From contig NW_022985165.1 of the NCBI RefSeq assembly GCF_010093535.1, positions 600,451 through 664,450 of the forward strand: a DNA stretch of 64,000 nt, given 5' to 3'. Under the pieces are notes generated by a model. It worked only from the letters and a program-made list of their open reading frames with translations, had not been told where the DNA came from and searched no databases. Origin of the DNA: Lindgomyces ingoldianus (taxonomy: Eukaryota > Ascomycota > Dothideomycetes > Pleosporales > Lindgomycetaceae). The position numbers and the translations under genes were made by a program. How positions within the stretch are numbered: position 1 is the first letter of the stretch; every line of letters begins with the position of its first letter. Shown here one piece after another: positions 34,301 to 45,943 of this stretch.

Positions 34301-37300
34301 TTTTATATATTTATAATAAAGAACTATATTAGCCCTAATATAAGCTCTTATTAACTTAGGAGTAAATAGCATAGGTTATATTAATAAAAAACTAGCATGT
34401 AAACTAAATCTTTAATTAACACTACTTACTTAAATAATTTACCTAACTAAATTTAATAGAAAATAACTTAAAAAAGGTTTTATTTTCTATACTATAACTA
34501 TTATAATTACTTACTAACACTATAAGAAGCAGATTAAACTCTATGTAATAAACATAAAATGTTATAACCTAATTCTAAGATAACTATAGCTGTATTAGCA
34601 TAAAGTTGCCTTTAATTACTAAGAGTAAGTTTTAAACTTTAACTTTTCTTAATACTAAGATATATGCTTACACTTACACCTAAACAACACCTAAATAGCA
34701 CTTAATATAGAAGGTTTCTAGACTTACTTTCTAATAACCTAGAAAAGAACTACTTAAGTAAGGCTAATAAGCTAGGCCTTTTACTAAGATAAGCTATGTA
34801 AAATAATTTAACAACTGCTTAAACTTAAAGAAAAGAAAGCTTTTAAAGAACCTTTACTTACTTAATTTAGACATAAACTAGGACTTAAACAGCAGATAGA
34901 CATCTACTACATAGGACCTGCCCTGTTTATAACCCTAGCTTAATAACTAGATTATAAAATCTACGCAGTTATAATTTCTAATATAGACTAAGCTTTAGCT
35001 TCCTAAAAACACACTAACCTAAGAATAATAGTTTTTTAAGACTACTATAACTTATTACATGTTTTTTTCTAAGACAAGTCTAATAAGCTTTTAATATAAT
35101 ATCTATATAATTACTAAATAACTTTTAAGCCTAGTAAACAACCTAGTTATAGGCCACTATATAAGATGTTGCTAAACAAATTAAAAGTGCTCTAAAAATA
35201 CTTTAATAAGAACCTAAAAAAAAGGGTTATTTAAGCTAGCTTCTTACTAGTAGTGTTACTTATACTATTTATAAAAAAACTTAGAGGTAAGCTTTAATTC
35301 TATATTAACTACTAAAAACTAAACACTATTACTATTAAAAACTAATACTTAATTCCTTTTTTATAAAAAACTCTAAGCTAACTAAGTAAAGCAAAGTATT
35401 TTATAAAGTTAGATATTATTACTGCTTTTAAAAAGCTAAAGATAGTAAAGGGTAATAAGTAGCTAACAGCGTTTTAGACCTAATATAGACTATTTAAGTA
35501 CCTAGTAATGCCCTTTAGCTTAGCTAACGCGCCTAGTACTTTTTAATATTTTATAAACAACTTACTCTAACCCTACCTAGACATGTTCTGCACTGCGTAT
35601 ATTAACAATATTCTAATCTATAGTAATAGCTTTTTAGAGCATAAACAGCATGTACGCCTAGTACTAAAGGCTATAGAAGAAGCAGGTCTATAACTTAACA
35701 TAGATAAATGTAAGTTCTACTAATTAAAAGTTATGTATTTAGGATATGTAATCTCTACAGATAGCATCTAAATAGACCCTGTTAAGGTTTAGACTATGCT
35801 AGATTAGTAATACCTAAAGGATGTAAAGAATGTTTAAGCCTTTATAGAATTTACTAACTTTTACTAATAATTTATTAACAACTTTTTACAGCTAGAAAGC
35901 CCTATAATTGCACTTACTAAAAAAAAGGTCTAATTTAACTTTAACTTAAATTACTAATAGTTTTTTAACTAGCTAAAGAAAGCCTTTACTAAAGCTCTAA
36001 TACTTTGCTACTTTAACTTTAAACTACTAATACTTATAGAAGCTAATGCCTTAGACTATGTAGTAGCAGGAGTTCTCTTCTAGACTAAGCTAGACAGGAC
36101 TATTAGGCCTATTACATACTTTTTTAAAAAAATAAGTCCTGTAGAAGGTAATTATAAAATCTATAATAAGAAATTACTTGCTATAGTATGCTGCTTTAAA
36201 TAATAGCAACCTAAACTAGAAGGTGCAGCGCATCTAATATAGGTTCTATCTAACTATAAGAACTTGCAGTACTTTATAACTATAAAACAACTTAGCTACT
36301 AATAAGCCTATTAGTTTAAATACTTATTTTGTTTTAATTTTAAGATTACTTATTATTCTAGTTAAGACAGAGGGAAACTAGATGCCTTTATAAGGCAATC
36401 CTAAAACATCTTTACTTAGAAAGAAGTGTAAAAGGCTTAACACTAAACTCTACTTTAACTTAAGCTATTTTTAGACTTTAACCTAAATAAAATAAATTAG
36501 ATAATTAATTAGATTATTACTAATAAGTATCTAAATAATAAATTTATCTAAGAAACCTTAGACCTGCTCTAAAACAGCGCTAGTTAGTTAAAAAAGGTAA
36601 CACTAGCTAACTATAAAAACTAAAATAGTAAGCTATATTACTATAACTAACTTATAATTCCTAATTCTAATAAACTAAGAATTAAACTACTCTAAATTAT
36701 ACACAACTCGCCTGTTAGAGGACACCTAGGCAGAGGAAAGACTCTTAACCTACTACAGAGAGAGTACTACTGGCCCTGCATGTTCCATACTGTACGCTAA
36801 TACATATTATGTTGCTATACTTGCTGTAAAGTAAAGGCCTTTTAAAAAAGGTATAATAGCCTGCTTAAACTACTCCTAATCCCTAAATAAGCTTAGAAAG
36901 ACATATTAATTAATTTTATTATAAACCTACCTCTATTTAAAAAGTACATAAATATTATAGTAGTTGTTAATTACTTAACTAAGTATTAACACTTAATACT
37001 ATGTTTCTCTATAACTGCCCCTAATATGGCCTAGTTATTCTACTAATACGTATAAGTTTACTATAGCCTACCTAACATAATTATATTAGACAGAGGTACG
37101 CAGTTTGTCTTAGCCTTCTAGAACAAACTCTATAAACAGCTCTAAATTGTCCCCTATCTATCTACAGCTTTTCACCTAAAGACTAACAGCTAGACTAAGA
37201 ACATAAACACTATAATAAAATAAGTCCTATAAGTGTACATAAACTACTAGTAAGACAACTAAGTAAAATAGTTAGCTATAGCATAGTTTAAAGCTAATAA

Positions 37301-38040
37301 CATAACATCTAAATTAACATAAGTATCCCTATTCTTAGTAAACTATAGATACTACCCCTAAATAAGATTTAAACTACTTATAAATACCCTTTAACTAACT
37401 TATTAATTTGTATAAGTAACAGACATAAATAAACTTATTAATAAAATCTAAAACATATCTAAATATATTTGTAAAAAGTTTACATAGGCTTAAGCTCTTT
37501 AACAAGAGTATGTAAACTAATTCTAAACCCTTACCCCTACGTATGCAGCTAGTAAGAAGGTCTAGCTAGACGCTAGAAATATCTAAATAAACTAATAATT
37601 AAAGAAACTTAATTAGAAGAACTTTAGCCTCTTTACAGTAGCCTATATAGTCTTATTGCACACTTACTAATTAATCCTACCTAACAGCATAAAGATACAC
37701 TCTGTGTTCCACGTATTATTGCTGCGCTAAGCAGCCTCTAAATCTAACTATCTACCTAGACAGCTAAACCTGCTACCTAAACTTGTTATTATAAATAATA
37801 AACTAGAATACATTATAGAAGATGTTAAATAAATCTAGTTTAACAAAAAGAAACATATCTATAAATACCTTATAAAATAGACTAGATACAACAAACTGTT
37901 ATAGGAACCTGTAGAAGCCCTGCAAAAGAACTCTGCAGTAACCTAATTCTATACCTAATACCTATCTAAACTAAACCTATACCCTAATAAAGACAACCTA
38001 ATGCTAGAACTACTAATGTAAAGAATTCCCTTTCTAATAA
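34301..38040 (+). pseudogene. pol remnant (protease, RT, RNase H, integrase) of the nested gypsy element
   Basis: Reverse transcriptase: VMPFSLANAPSTF near 35505-35545, catalytic YINNILIYSN at 35598-35628 (YIDD mutated), then NIDKCKFY and MYLGYVIST. RNase H: IEANALDYVVAGVLF near 36040-36080 and [11 protein letters not shown]. Integrase: zinc-binding HNSPVRGHLG near 36702-36735 with CCYTCC near 36811-36830, and core VVVNYLTKY near 36955-36985 and LDRGTQFV at 37085-37109. The domain order matches Ty3/gypsy of the Tf1/MAGGY kind. Many TAG codons replace Trp and Gln. No chromodomain was recognised with confidence. Confidence 0.9.
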
Positions 38041-38052
38041 GGGGGGGGGTAC

Positions 38053-38370
38053 TGTCACAGTATCCTCCCTAGATCCTAGACATAACTATATTAGACGTGT
38101 ACTAGAGTATTATTAGTGCACGTCTAACATAAATACAACATAACATAGACATAAACTTAAGTATAAACTGCCTTAACACTAACTAAACCTAGAACAGGCT
38201 TAATTTATACCTAAAGCGCTTAGACTTCTAAGCTAAGTATTTAATTGCTAATTTCCTCCTAAACCTTCCTGTTCCTCACACAACGTCTTGTACCTACTAT
38301 AATACCTCACGTAGTAATTAAACTAGACCTCTGTGAAGCTCTATAACCTTACTCGTGCATAATCGTGACA
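38053..38370 (+). repeat. 3' LTR of the nested gypsy element
   Basis: 318 bp, TGTCACAGTATCCTCCC to CATAATCGTGACA. Less mutated at its right end (CTCGTGCATAATCGTGACA) than its partner. Followed by AAGAG. Confidence 0.94.
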
Positions 38371-38581
38371 AAGAGATAGAAAGTTCTAAACCTAAAGGCT
38401 TTTGTTAATAAAAGGTCTCTAGTATCCTATTTATAGACTAAATAATTTAATATAACAGTGTGTAAGTATTATAACCTAAACTAAATTAGACACGTCTTAA
38501 AGCTTAGATGTAGTGAAATAAATAATTAGTATAATATTATTAATAAAGCTGTTACTAGTAAAAGTAAGTTTTTTAATATAA

Positions 38582-38881
38582 TGTAACAGCACAGGCAAGA
38601 TAATAGGTCTAAATGCGGTAGGAATCTACTTAGAGGCATATAAGAGTGTGTAGAGACTTAGGACCTAGGAATTGCTATTAACACCTATAAGTCTTGTACA
38701 AAGGATATTAGAAAACTACTAAGCTAGCTACAGGGGCAAGGTGCGACTAAATACATAAGGGAATAGGGGTAACAGCAGGGGCCTAGGCAGAGTTGGCGCT
38801 AGGTCGAGGTCGGGGCCGATACAAGGGCCTTCCGGAGGTTCCGGGCGACTCGAGATGGAACGATTCATAAGAATCGTTACA
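38582..38881 (+). repeat. 3' LTR of the short LTR element (TGTAACGG family, copy 3)
   Basis: 300 bp, TGTAACAGCACAGGC to AATCGTTACA, followed by the duplication CACTC. The 3' third, with hairpin AACGATTC/GAATCGTT, is unmutated; the first part is lightly mutated. Confidence 0.92.
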
Positions 38882-38886
38882 CACTC

Positions 38887-39299
38887 TTTCTTTTAGCTGT
38901 TATTAGATTTGTATTATAAGCTAGTATTTTCTTCTGCTTTTTTTTACACTATTTTTAACTCTATAGCTGTTGTTATACTAGTTAAAGTTGTTATCTTTTT
39001 TCTATGCAGCTACTTTTTACCTATGCAAAACTATTAGTATAACGTTATTCTACTAATTCTCTAATATTAGCCGCTTTTTTTCTCTTCTATCTTTATACTT
39101 TCTCTCTGTAACCTTGTTTCTTTAAAAACAATAGGTATATATTATTATGTAACGTACTGTTACGACCTAGGATAGGGCTGTAAGCGAGTGTCGGACAGCC
39201 CTAGAGCTGTACGATTACTATTAGTGGACAAACCTCTTGGCTACGCAGTACCAGGCTTGGTGTAGCCTAAACGGAACAATTAGATCATAGTATACCAAT
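38887..39299. other. Gap between LTR elements, partly unmutated
   Basis: 38887-39150 is AT-rich and mutated; it continues the sequence left of 31814 that the short LTR element interrupted. From about 39158 (TGTTACGACCTAGG) the sequence is intact and LTR-like in composition, but I cannot fix its end or a target duplication. No gene seen. Confidence 0.45.
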
Positions 39300-39427
39300 T
39301 GTAAGAACAGAGCTCCGCACCACTCCGCTAATACAACTAAAAGGTACGAATAATCAACCAACGGTTAATTTTCGAGTGCAGAATAGTATATATACCTGTC
39401 GCACGTAAGCGCCATCTCGGCCTTACA
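39300..39427 (-). repeat. 128-bp TG...CA element, copy 2 (inverted)
   Basis: TGTAAGAACAGAGC ... GGCCTTACA with duplication CCAAT (39295-39299, 39428-39432). Reverse orientation relative to copy 1. Confidence 0.9.
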
Positions 39428-39978
39428 CCAATCAGGTATAGCTGACCGCAGTGACCGCAGTGACCGCGCCCACGTGACAGCGGCCACTACAGTTAGTACA
39501 GTTACTATAATAAGTATATAGTTTTAATTTTAACTATAGTTAGAAGGTTGTAATTAAAGTTTAGTTTTATCTTTATAATAAGACTAGGTAGCTATAATTG
39601 CTTATAAAGGCATTATTGTGTTACATTCCTTACTCGTGGTAATACGAGTACACGGGCCTAGGGGAGGTATGGCGAGAAGAGCACGGCGTCACCGGGTGTA
39701 CGGCCTGGCTAATGGCGTGGAGTAGGGGAAGAAGGGTTGTGAAGAGATAGGCCTGATCGTGGTTTGCCTCAAGACAGCGGTATAAGGCGCTAGGTTAAAC
39801 AGTTTAGTTAAACAGGAGAGAAGGTATATATAGTGCAAGATATACAACTAGTATTACAGCTCTTTGTAAAGCTAGAATGCTACTTAGTCTATATAAAAAA
39901 ATAAACTAAATGTTAATTATACCTTCTTAAGGTTAATCTTTCCTTAGTCTATATAGTAGCTAGTAGTTTACAAACTGT
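39428..39978. other. Unmutated LTR-like segment
   Basis: Three tandem GTGACCGC units near 39443-39468, then AT-rich sequence. From 39619 (TGTTACATTCCTTAC) there are about 240 bp of intact G+C-rich sequence with GTATATATAG near 39832, ending in mutated sequence near 39970 (TAGTTTACA). It is probably the 3' LTR of the minus-strand gypsy element to its right. No matching second LTR was found. Confidence 0.4.
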
Positions 39979-42801
39979 GTTGCAGGTTGCCTAAGCATGT
40001 AAGAGCGTGTAGCACTATAGTACTACCTTTTATAGGCTGTTGCATGTTTTTCCTTCATATCCTTATTAGACAGGGCATTTGCTTAATAATTAGTCTATGT
40101 GCGTTAGGCCTTATTTGTCTAGGCCTATTATTTTTTTATTCTAACATAAACAGGTTCTATTCTTGTTTATTAAGTTAGTAGAGCATTCTAGAAGAACCTA
40201 TAGTAGTCTATCTGTAAACCGCATAGTGCAGTAGAGACGTAACACGCAGGCCTCTCTCCCTAGCAGTGTCCTTGCTGCTCTGCCTACACTGCTGTAAGTA
40301 TTAAAATTTGTTTATTACTTATAAGTTCTTTTCTTTAAAAGCCTTCTATAAGTTTATTCTTCTAATTTTTAACTATAGCTTGCTAGCTATGTTATATTTA
40401 TTATTCTTATACTACTATGTGTTTGAATTCTCTTTATTAGACAAAGATGTGTTTTTATAGTCTTTATTACTTATCTAGCTTTTTTTGTGTCTTAACTTTA
40501 TTATTAGACAAGTGCATTAAATGTCTTTAAAAAAGAAGTTATTATAACACCTTTATTTTAAACACTGCTTAGAAAAGGCTTAAGAAGAAAAGGTTTTAGA
40601 TTCTATAAAAGGTTAAAGGTGCCTAGGCTAAATAAAGCATAGCAGTAGAACGCTAGGCTTATAAAGCTATAGTTACGCTAGAGCAGCTTTAGTTAGCAAA
40701 GGCCTATAAGTTATAAAGTAAAAAGCAGCTAGAACTACTTAAAAGTTAAAGAGTAAAATATCTATAAAAAAACTTATTATCTTTAGATAAAATAAAAGCG
40801 CTTAAAGTAAAAGCTGCTAGACTTCTTTCTTTTTAGCTTACTTCTTTTAGTTTTTGTCTTTCTACATTACTGCTATCTAGTGCTAATCTAGACTTTGTCT
40901 CTTCTTACTCTAATAAGCTTTTGCCTAGGTGGTTTTATCTAAATAAACAGAGCGCTAATACTACTCTAGTAGCTAGCAAGTGTTTGTTAGGTTTCTAATT
41001 AGTTTCTATGTGTTTTTACTAGTAGGCTAACCTTTTTATTTTACTAAAAGCTTATGTTCTTTTTTTAATTATCTATAATTCTTTCTACTTTATACTCTAT
41101 CTTAATATCTTTTTATTTTACTATAAATAAAGAAATCTGTTTAGAGGCTTTTTCTAGGCAGAAGACGTAGAACTAAGAGTGTATTTTTATAGTAGAGGGA
41201 AGCTTTAGCTTATAATTATCCCTTTACATTTATAACACTTTATATAGCCTAATTTATTTTTCTACTAGTTTTCTAGAGAGCCTAGGTGTTTGCAGGTGTT
41301 TAGTATTTAGGTATACATAGTCTCTAGGTTAGATCTTAGAGGTTTTAGACTAGTTTTATAAAGATTATTCTTTTATTTATTCTTTTATAATTTAAGCTTT
41401 AATTACTAACTTTTAGTAAAGTTCTAGTAATTAGTTTATTCTATTAATAGCTTTAACTAGGTTTTATAGTTATATTCTACGCAGGGCATAGCGCAGGTGG
41501 TGTAAGGACGGAGCTCTGTACCACTACGCCAATACAACCAAAAAGGTGCGAATAATCAACCAACGTTGATTTTCGGGTGCAGAATAGTATATATACCTGT
41601 CGCACGTAAGCGCCATCTCGGCCTTACAGGTGGTAGCTAAAATTTGCCTTATAAGGTGTTTCCTTTGTTATTAATAATTTAAGAGTGTTAATAGCTAACT
41701 AAGCTATTAAAAGCTATTTAGCTTAATCTATTTATCTAAAAAAAAAAACTTCTATAGGTACTTTTCTATCTATATGTTTACTTATTCTGTTTGTCTGTTT
41801 GTTTAGGAATAGTAGGCTGTTAATAATTTATAGTTAATGTTTAAGTGCTGCATAACAGTCTACTAAAAGTAGGTAGTAAATAATTTGTTATAGTTAGATA
41901 TTATTACCTTTAGGCTACTATAGATGCTTAAGACATACTTTTCTAGCGTATATATAAGTTTTTTAGCTATTATTATCTTCTTTAATGCCTAGAGGTGTAG
42001 AAACTTAGTTGTTTTATTAATAGTTACTACTATTATATTATAAAGCCTTTCTAATCCTAGCTTATAGAATAGAGGTAGGCCTATAATAAAGTCTATAGTT
42101 ATTATAGTCTAGAGCTGTTTAAGGGCTTTAATTAGTTGCAAAGCCCTATAGAGTTTATGTCTTTAGAAGTTGTTTTAATTGCAGAGGTTGCATTTGCGTA
42201 GTATCTCTATGCACAGGTGCTTTAGGTAGGGTATTATTTAAGAAATAGCTGCCTTTAGCTTTTTCTATAAAGTTCTAATCCTAGGGTGACTAAACATTAG
42301 CGCTTTGTAATATTCTTAGATAAAGTTTTTCTAGCTCTACTATGCTAAAGTAAAGAAGACAACTGCTTCTATTAGTATAAGCCTGTTATACACTAGCGCA
42401 TTCTTATTTTTATAAAATAGTATAAATTCTTTACTATTTTTTTAAAGTAGTTTGCTTTTTAGCTTAAAGCGTTTACTTGCTAGTTACTTGTTTCTATAAT
42501 ATGTTTTATTATAAAGTTAAATTACGCTAGTTCTATTGCCTACTAAACGTGCATAGAAGATAGTTTCTTAGTAGTAAAAAAAGTAATAAAGTTAGTGTAA
42601 TTTATAAAAACTTTAAACTATTTTTTAATTTTTTAAAGTTTTGTTTTCTATGTTCTTAAAGTGTTGACTATAGATTTTAATTTCTTATTAAGTATGCTAT
42701 AGTCTTATTCTAAAGGAGATAATTTTGCAGAATAGTAGGCTACTAGGTGCTATTGTCTATTTTCCTGTTTCTAATAGAGCACTGCTTCTTCTGCTTGTAT
42801 A
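39979..42801 (-). pseudogene. Gypsy pol remnant with integrase, minus strand
   Basis: AT-rich, mutated. On the minus strand from about 42200 to 41760 the reading matches a gypsy integrase core: DFIIGLPLFYGL, a segment like IIVVIINKTTKFLHL, LEKYVLSIYSGLKVIISDY, TYFWQTVMQHLNINYKLLT, then TNRQTE. Other domains are not readable. The element is interrupted by the 128-bp element (41501), the solo LTR (42802) and the fold-back pogo element (43395). The 63-codon frame at 39987-40178 has no support. Confidence 0.65.
41501..41628 (-). repeat. 128-bp TG...CA element, copy 3 (inverted)
   Basis: TGTAAGGACGGAGC ... GGCCTTACA, duplication GGTGG (41496-41500, 41629-41633). It is hardly mutated although the gypsy sequence on both sides is saturated. 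Confidence 0.92.
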
Positions 42802-43101
42802 TGTAACGGCACAGGCAAGACAATGGGTCTGAATGTGGTGGGAATCCACTCAGAGGCATATGGGAGTGCGTGGGGACTTAGACCCTAGGAATTTCCATTA
42901 ACACCTATAGGCCTTGTACAAAGGATATTAGAAAACTACTAAGCTAGCTACAAGGGCGAGGTGCAACTAAATACATAAGGGAATAGGGGTAACAGCAGAG
43001 GGCCGGGCAGAGTCGGGGCCAGGTCGAGGTCGGGACCGATACGAGGGCCTTCCGGAGGTTCCGAGCGACTCGAGATGGAACGATTCATGATAATTGTTAC
43101 A
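42802..43101 (+). repeat. Solo LTR of the TGTAACGG family (copy 4)
   Basis: 300 bp, TGTAACGGCACAGG to TAATTGTTACA, flanked by the perfect duplication GTATA (42797-42801, 43102-43106). No internal region, so it is a recombination product of a full element. It is nearly intact inside heavily mutated gypsy DNA. Confidence 0.93.
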
Positions 43102-43106
43102 GTATA

Positions 43107-43392
43107 GATGTGTTAGTATTTACTTTAGTTTCTAATTAGAGGTTGTACATCTTTAAGATTAGTTTACTGCTTATTACACATTTAAGAGCATTAAATGCAG
43201 TAGCTATAAGAGGGGTTTATTTAAACTTTAATATAGCTCTTTCTTTTATAGTAGCATTAGTTAAGAGTAGAGTAATCTTTAAGTAGCTCTTAATTATTCT
43301 TCTTATATAGCTAGATAGTCTAAGAATTTCTCTAATTTCTCTTACTATAGTAGGCTTAGGCTATTCTAAGACTTTTTAGATTTTTTTTAGCT
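43107..43392 (-). pseudogene. Gypsy remnant between solo LTR and fold-back element
   Basis: Mutated AT-rich sequence continuing the minus-strand gypsy element; no separate motif readable. Confidence 0.45.
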
Positions 43393-43394
43393 TA

Positions 43395-44900
43395 ACATGG
43401 TCCACAAGCGAATGTTCAACACAAGCGAGTGTTCCGCCCTACCACTAAATTTAACTTTAAAGACTATTAATTTAACAACGCAAAAATATACTATATAAAA
43501 TAAACTACTATAGGATTATTTAATATCCTTGCATGTATAAGAGTTATGCCTAGGCTTGTTGCAGCGCTTGTAGCGCTGTGCGCGCGCTGCGCTGCTTTTA
43601 GCAGTTAACTCCTCCTAAGGCATTTTGCTACCTCCTGCTATACTAGCAAGCTTCTAAGTACTTAACTTAAAGCCCTAATAACTTGTTAGAGTTTCTCTTT
43701 TCTAAATTTGCTTTTTTTTACGCTGCTTACGCTTTGTGGCTGCCTTATAGGCCCTCTCTAGGGCAGCTGCTTAATTACGCTGTAGAACAGCAACATAAGC
43801 TATCTTAGTAGCACCCTTGCTTAGCTGCTTTGCCTAGTATAAGAATAAGGATATACTAAAAGACTAGGCTATTAGTGTTAGCAACAATAGCTAGATAACT
43901 AATAAACATAGAATTACATAGCTAGAGCACTTTAATTTACACATAAAAGATTACTTAGTAGGCTTATAGCAGCTGCTTATTCTTAATAGCTATAAGAGCT
44001 ATCACTCTGTTAAATTCCTAAAGCTCTGTAAGCAGAGGCGTATTATAGCGCTCTGTATGCCAGCACACGCGTCACATATTCTACAGCTGCTTGACGTTGG
44101 CTGCTTTTTGCTGTTAAAGCGCGCGTATAGTACTAAGATTAGCTAGTTAATCTGCTACTAGATTAACTATATTAACAAGCTAACCTTCCTACTAGCCTTT
44201 AAGGCAGCATTTAGTTGCTTAATTACAACAGATAATATCTGCGCAGGCTTTAGAGCTACAGGACTAGTCCTATTTGACCTAGAGCTAGTGCTCTTAAAGC
44301 TTAATATACAGCTACCTAATCAGCTAGCTACTCTACTACTAAATACTGCCTAGGAGGCTTAAACACCTAGTAATCCTTATAAGGTTAAGGCTTAGTTAAC
44401 TCTACTATATAATTAAATTTAAAGGCATTAGAATTTGTCTTCTTCTGCTATGCTTAATCTAGCAAAGCAGCTAAGTAAGGGCGCTACTAAAATAGCTTAT
44501 ATTGCTGTTCTACAGCGTAATTAAGCAGCTGCCCTAGAGAGGGCCTGTAAGGCAGCCACAAAGCATAAGCAGCGTAAAAAAAAGCAAATTTAGAAAGAAG
44601 AAACTCTAACAGGTTATTAGGGCTCTAAGTTAAGTACTTAGAAGCTTGCTAGTATAGCAGGAGGTAGCAAAATGCCTTAGGAGGAGTTAACTGCTAAAAG
44701 CAGCGCAGCGCGCGCACAGCGCTGCAAGCGCTGCAACAAGCCTAGGCATAACTCTTGTACATGCGAGGATATTAAATAATTCTATAGTAGTTTATTTTAT
44801 ATAGTATATTTTTGCGTTGTTAAATTAATAGTCTTTAAAGTTAAATTTAGTGGTGGGGCGGAACACTCGCTTGTGTTGAACATTCGCTTGTGGACCATGT
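43395..44900 (+). mobile_element. Fold-back pogo element made of the 3' half (1506 bp)
   Basis: TA duplications (43393-43394, 44901-44902) and the same ends as 4325-6164 (ACATGGTCCACAAGCG). Here both arms (43395-43833 and 44462-44900, 439 bp each) are inverted copies of the transposon's 3' end. Loop plus right arm read on the plus strand as the C-terminal half of a DDE_1 transposase: LLILNSYKSYHS near 43970-44005, ALCMPAHASHILQLLDVGCF near 44050-44110, and the tail CKRCNKPRHNSCTCEDIK ending with TAA near 44775. The helix-turn-helix half is missing. RIP damage is light. Confidence 0.92.
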
Positions 44901-44902
44901 TA

Positions 44903-45710
44903 AGTTAGTTAGTAACTAAATTTAATTTTAAATAGTAATAGTTTAGTTATCTTATAAAGTAGCATAGCTTATAACTAATTTATACATAGTAAGAGGTCTA
45001 ACTAGTTATTTTAGTAGTAGTTTACAAAGAAGCGTAAGCGCTAGTTAAGATATTAGTTTAGTATCTTTATATTAGTATCTATTTATAAGTAGTAAAGTGT
45101 TAAAAGCTTTTACTTAATTTTTATAAGTTAGTAAAGCTTATCTATAAACTTTAAAGTAAATTAAAAGCTTTAATTAAAAATAATAAACTTTAAAAAGCTA
45201 AAAATATGCTAGATGTAGTAATAGTATAAGTTAGCTATATTTTTTACTATTATTATTATATAGTATAGTAGTAAAAAGTAGTGTTTACCTAAGTAGTTTA
45301 CTACTATAAAAGTGTTATTATACTTTTTCTTATCTAGTAAGAATAACTTAAAGTTTATAAAAAATATTTTACTAAACTTACTATAAAATAAGTAGTAACT
45401 TAAGCAGTCTTAGAGTTTTATTTTAAAGTATGTAGCTTTATTAATAAGCCTTACACACTATAACATAGTTAGTAATATTCTAGCTTATATAAAGCTAGTA
45501 GTATTAGTTATATAGTAGTTTTAAAGTCTTTTTTTTTACTAAAGTAAGTAGTTACTTAAGTTGCATAAACTATATAAATAAAATAAGTCTATATAAAGTA
45601 GACAGCTAGAACTACTAGTTACTTACTATTACATGTAAAAAAAGCTTTTACTTATAAGCTATTATAGTGTCTTTACTTTATTCTAGGCTTACTTTTAATA
45701 TAGCTATAAG
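44903..45710 (-). pseudogene. Gypsy remnant homologous to 3615-4320
   Basis: Aligns with part of the internal region of the 2551-10966 gypsy element (shared AATTTTAAATAGTAATA, GATGTAGTAATAGTATAAGT-like blocks), same orientation. Reads as damaged pol on the minus strand without clear catalytic motifs. Confidence 0.6.
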
Positions 45711-45938
45711 TGTTAGTTAACCTAGGTTTAATTAAACAAACGTATGCCTAAGAGGCGTACTAAGAGGTAAGCAGGCAACATAATGTATTAATTCTAGTAA
45801 CAGCTACCATCCTAAGTACGTTGGGATAGCTGGTTTTATACTAGCCCCCTGCTAAGCCTGCATAGATATCACGTGAGATAAGCTTACGTGATATCCGCAC
45901 AGAATTAGATTAATATACCTGTGATTAACGTTTAGATA
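45711..45938 (-). repeat. Solo LTR (228 bp), diverged member of the 58488/62082 family
   Basis: TGTTAGTTAACCTAGGTT ... TTTAGATA with duplication ATAAG (45706-45710, 45939-45943). The first 70 bp are the reverse complement of the right end of LTR 62082-62308 and the total length is nearly the same (227 vs 228). The middle has diverged and holds the palindrome TATCACGTGA...TTACGTGATA (45869-45894). Confidence 0.8.
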
Positions 45939-45943
45939 ATAAG

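Larger units (their letters stand above)
32706..38370 (+). mobile_element. Complete Ty3/gypsy retrotransposon (5665 bp), RIP-mutated
   Basis: LTRs of exactly 318 bp at both ends, TSD AAGAG (32701-32705, 38371-38375), and a polypurine tract of nine or ten G's (38041-38049) just before the 3' LTR. The internal order is gag, protease, RT, RNase H, integrase, as in Ty3/gypsy. All frames carry TAA/TAG at Trp, Gln and Arg positions. Size and motif spacing suggest a once autonomous element without evident large deletions. Confidence 0.95.
31814..38881 (+). mobile_element. Short LTR element (about 1.4 kb) with a gypsy element nested inside
   Basis: Two 300-bp LTRs (31814-32113 and 38582-38881) flanked by the 5-bp duplication CACTC (31809-31813, 38882-38886). 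Without the nested gypsy the internal region is only about 0.8 kb (32114-32705 plus 38376-38581) and shows no pol motifs. It is therefore a non-autonomous element of TRIM/LARD type, or an internally deleted copy. LTRs of the same family occur at 27594 and 42802. Confidence 0.88.

Noticed and set aside
39158..39490. Solo copia-type LTR starting TGTTACGACC
   Set aside because: The start is plausible, but no CA end with a matching 5-bp duplication could be found.
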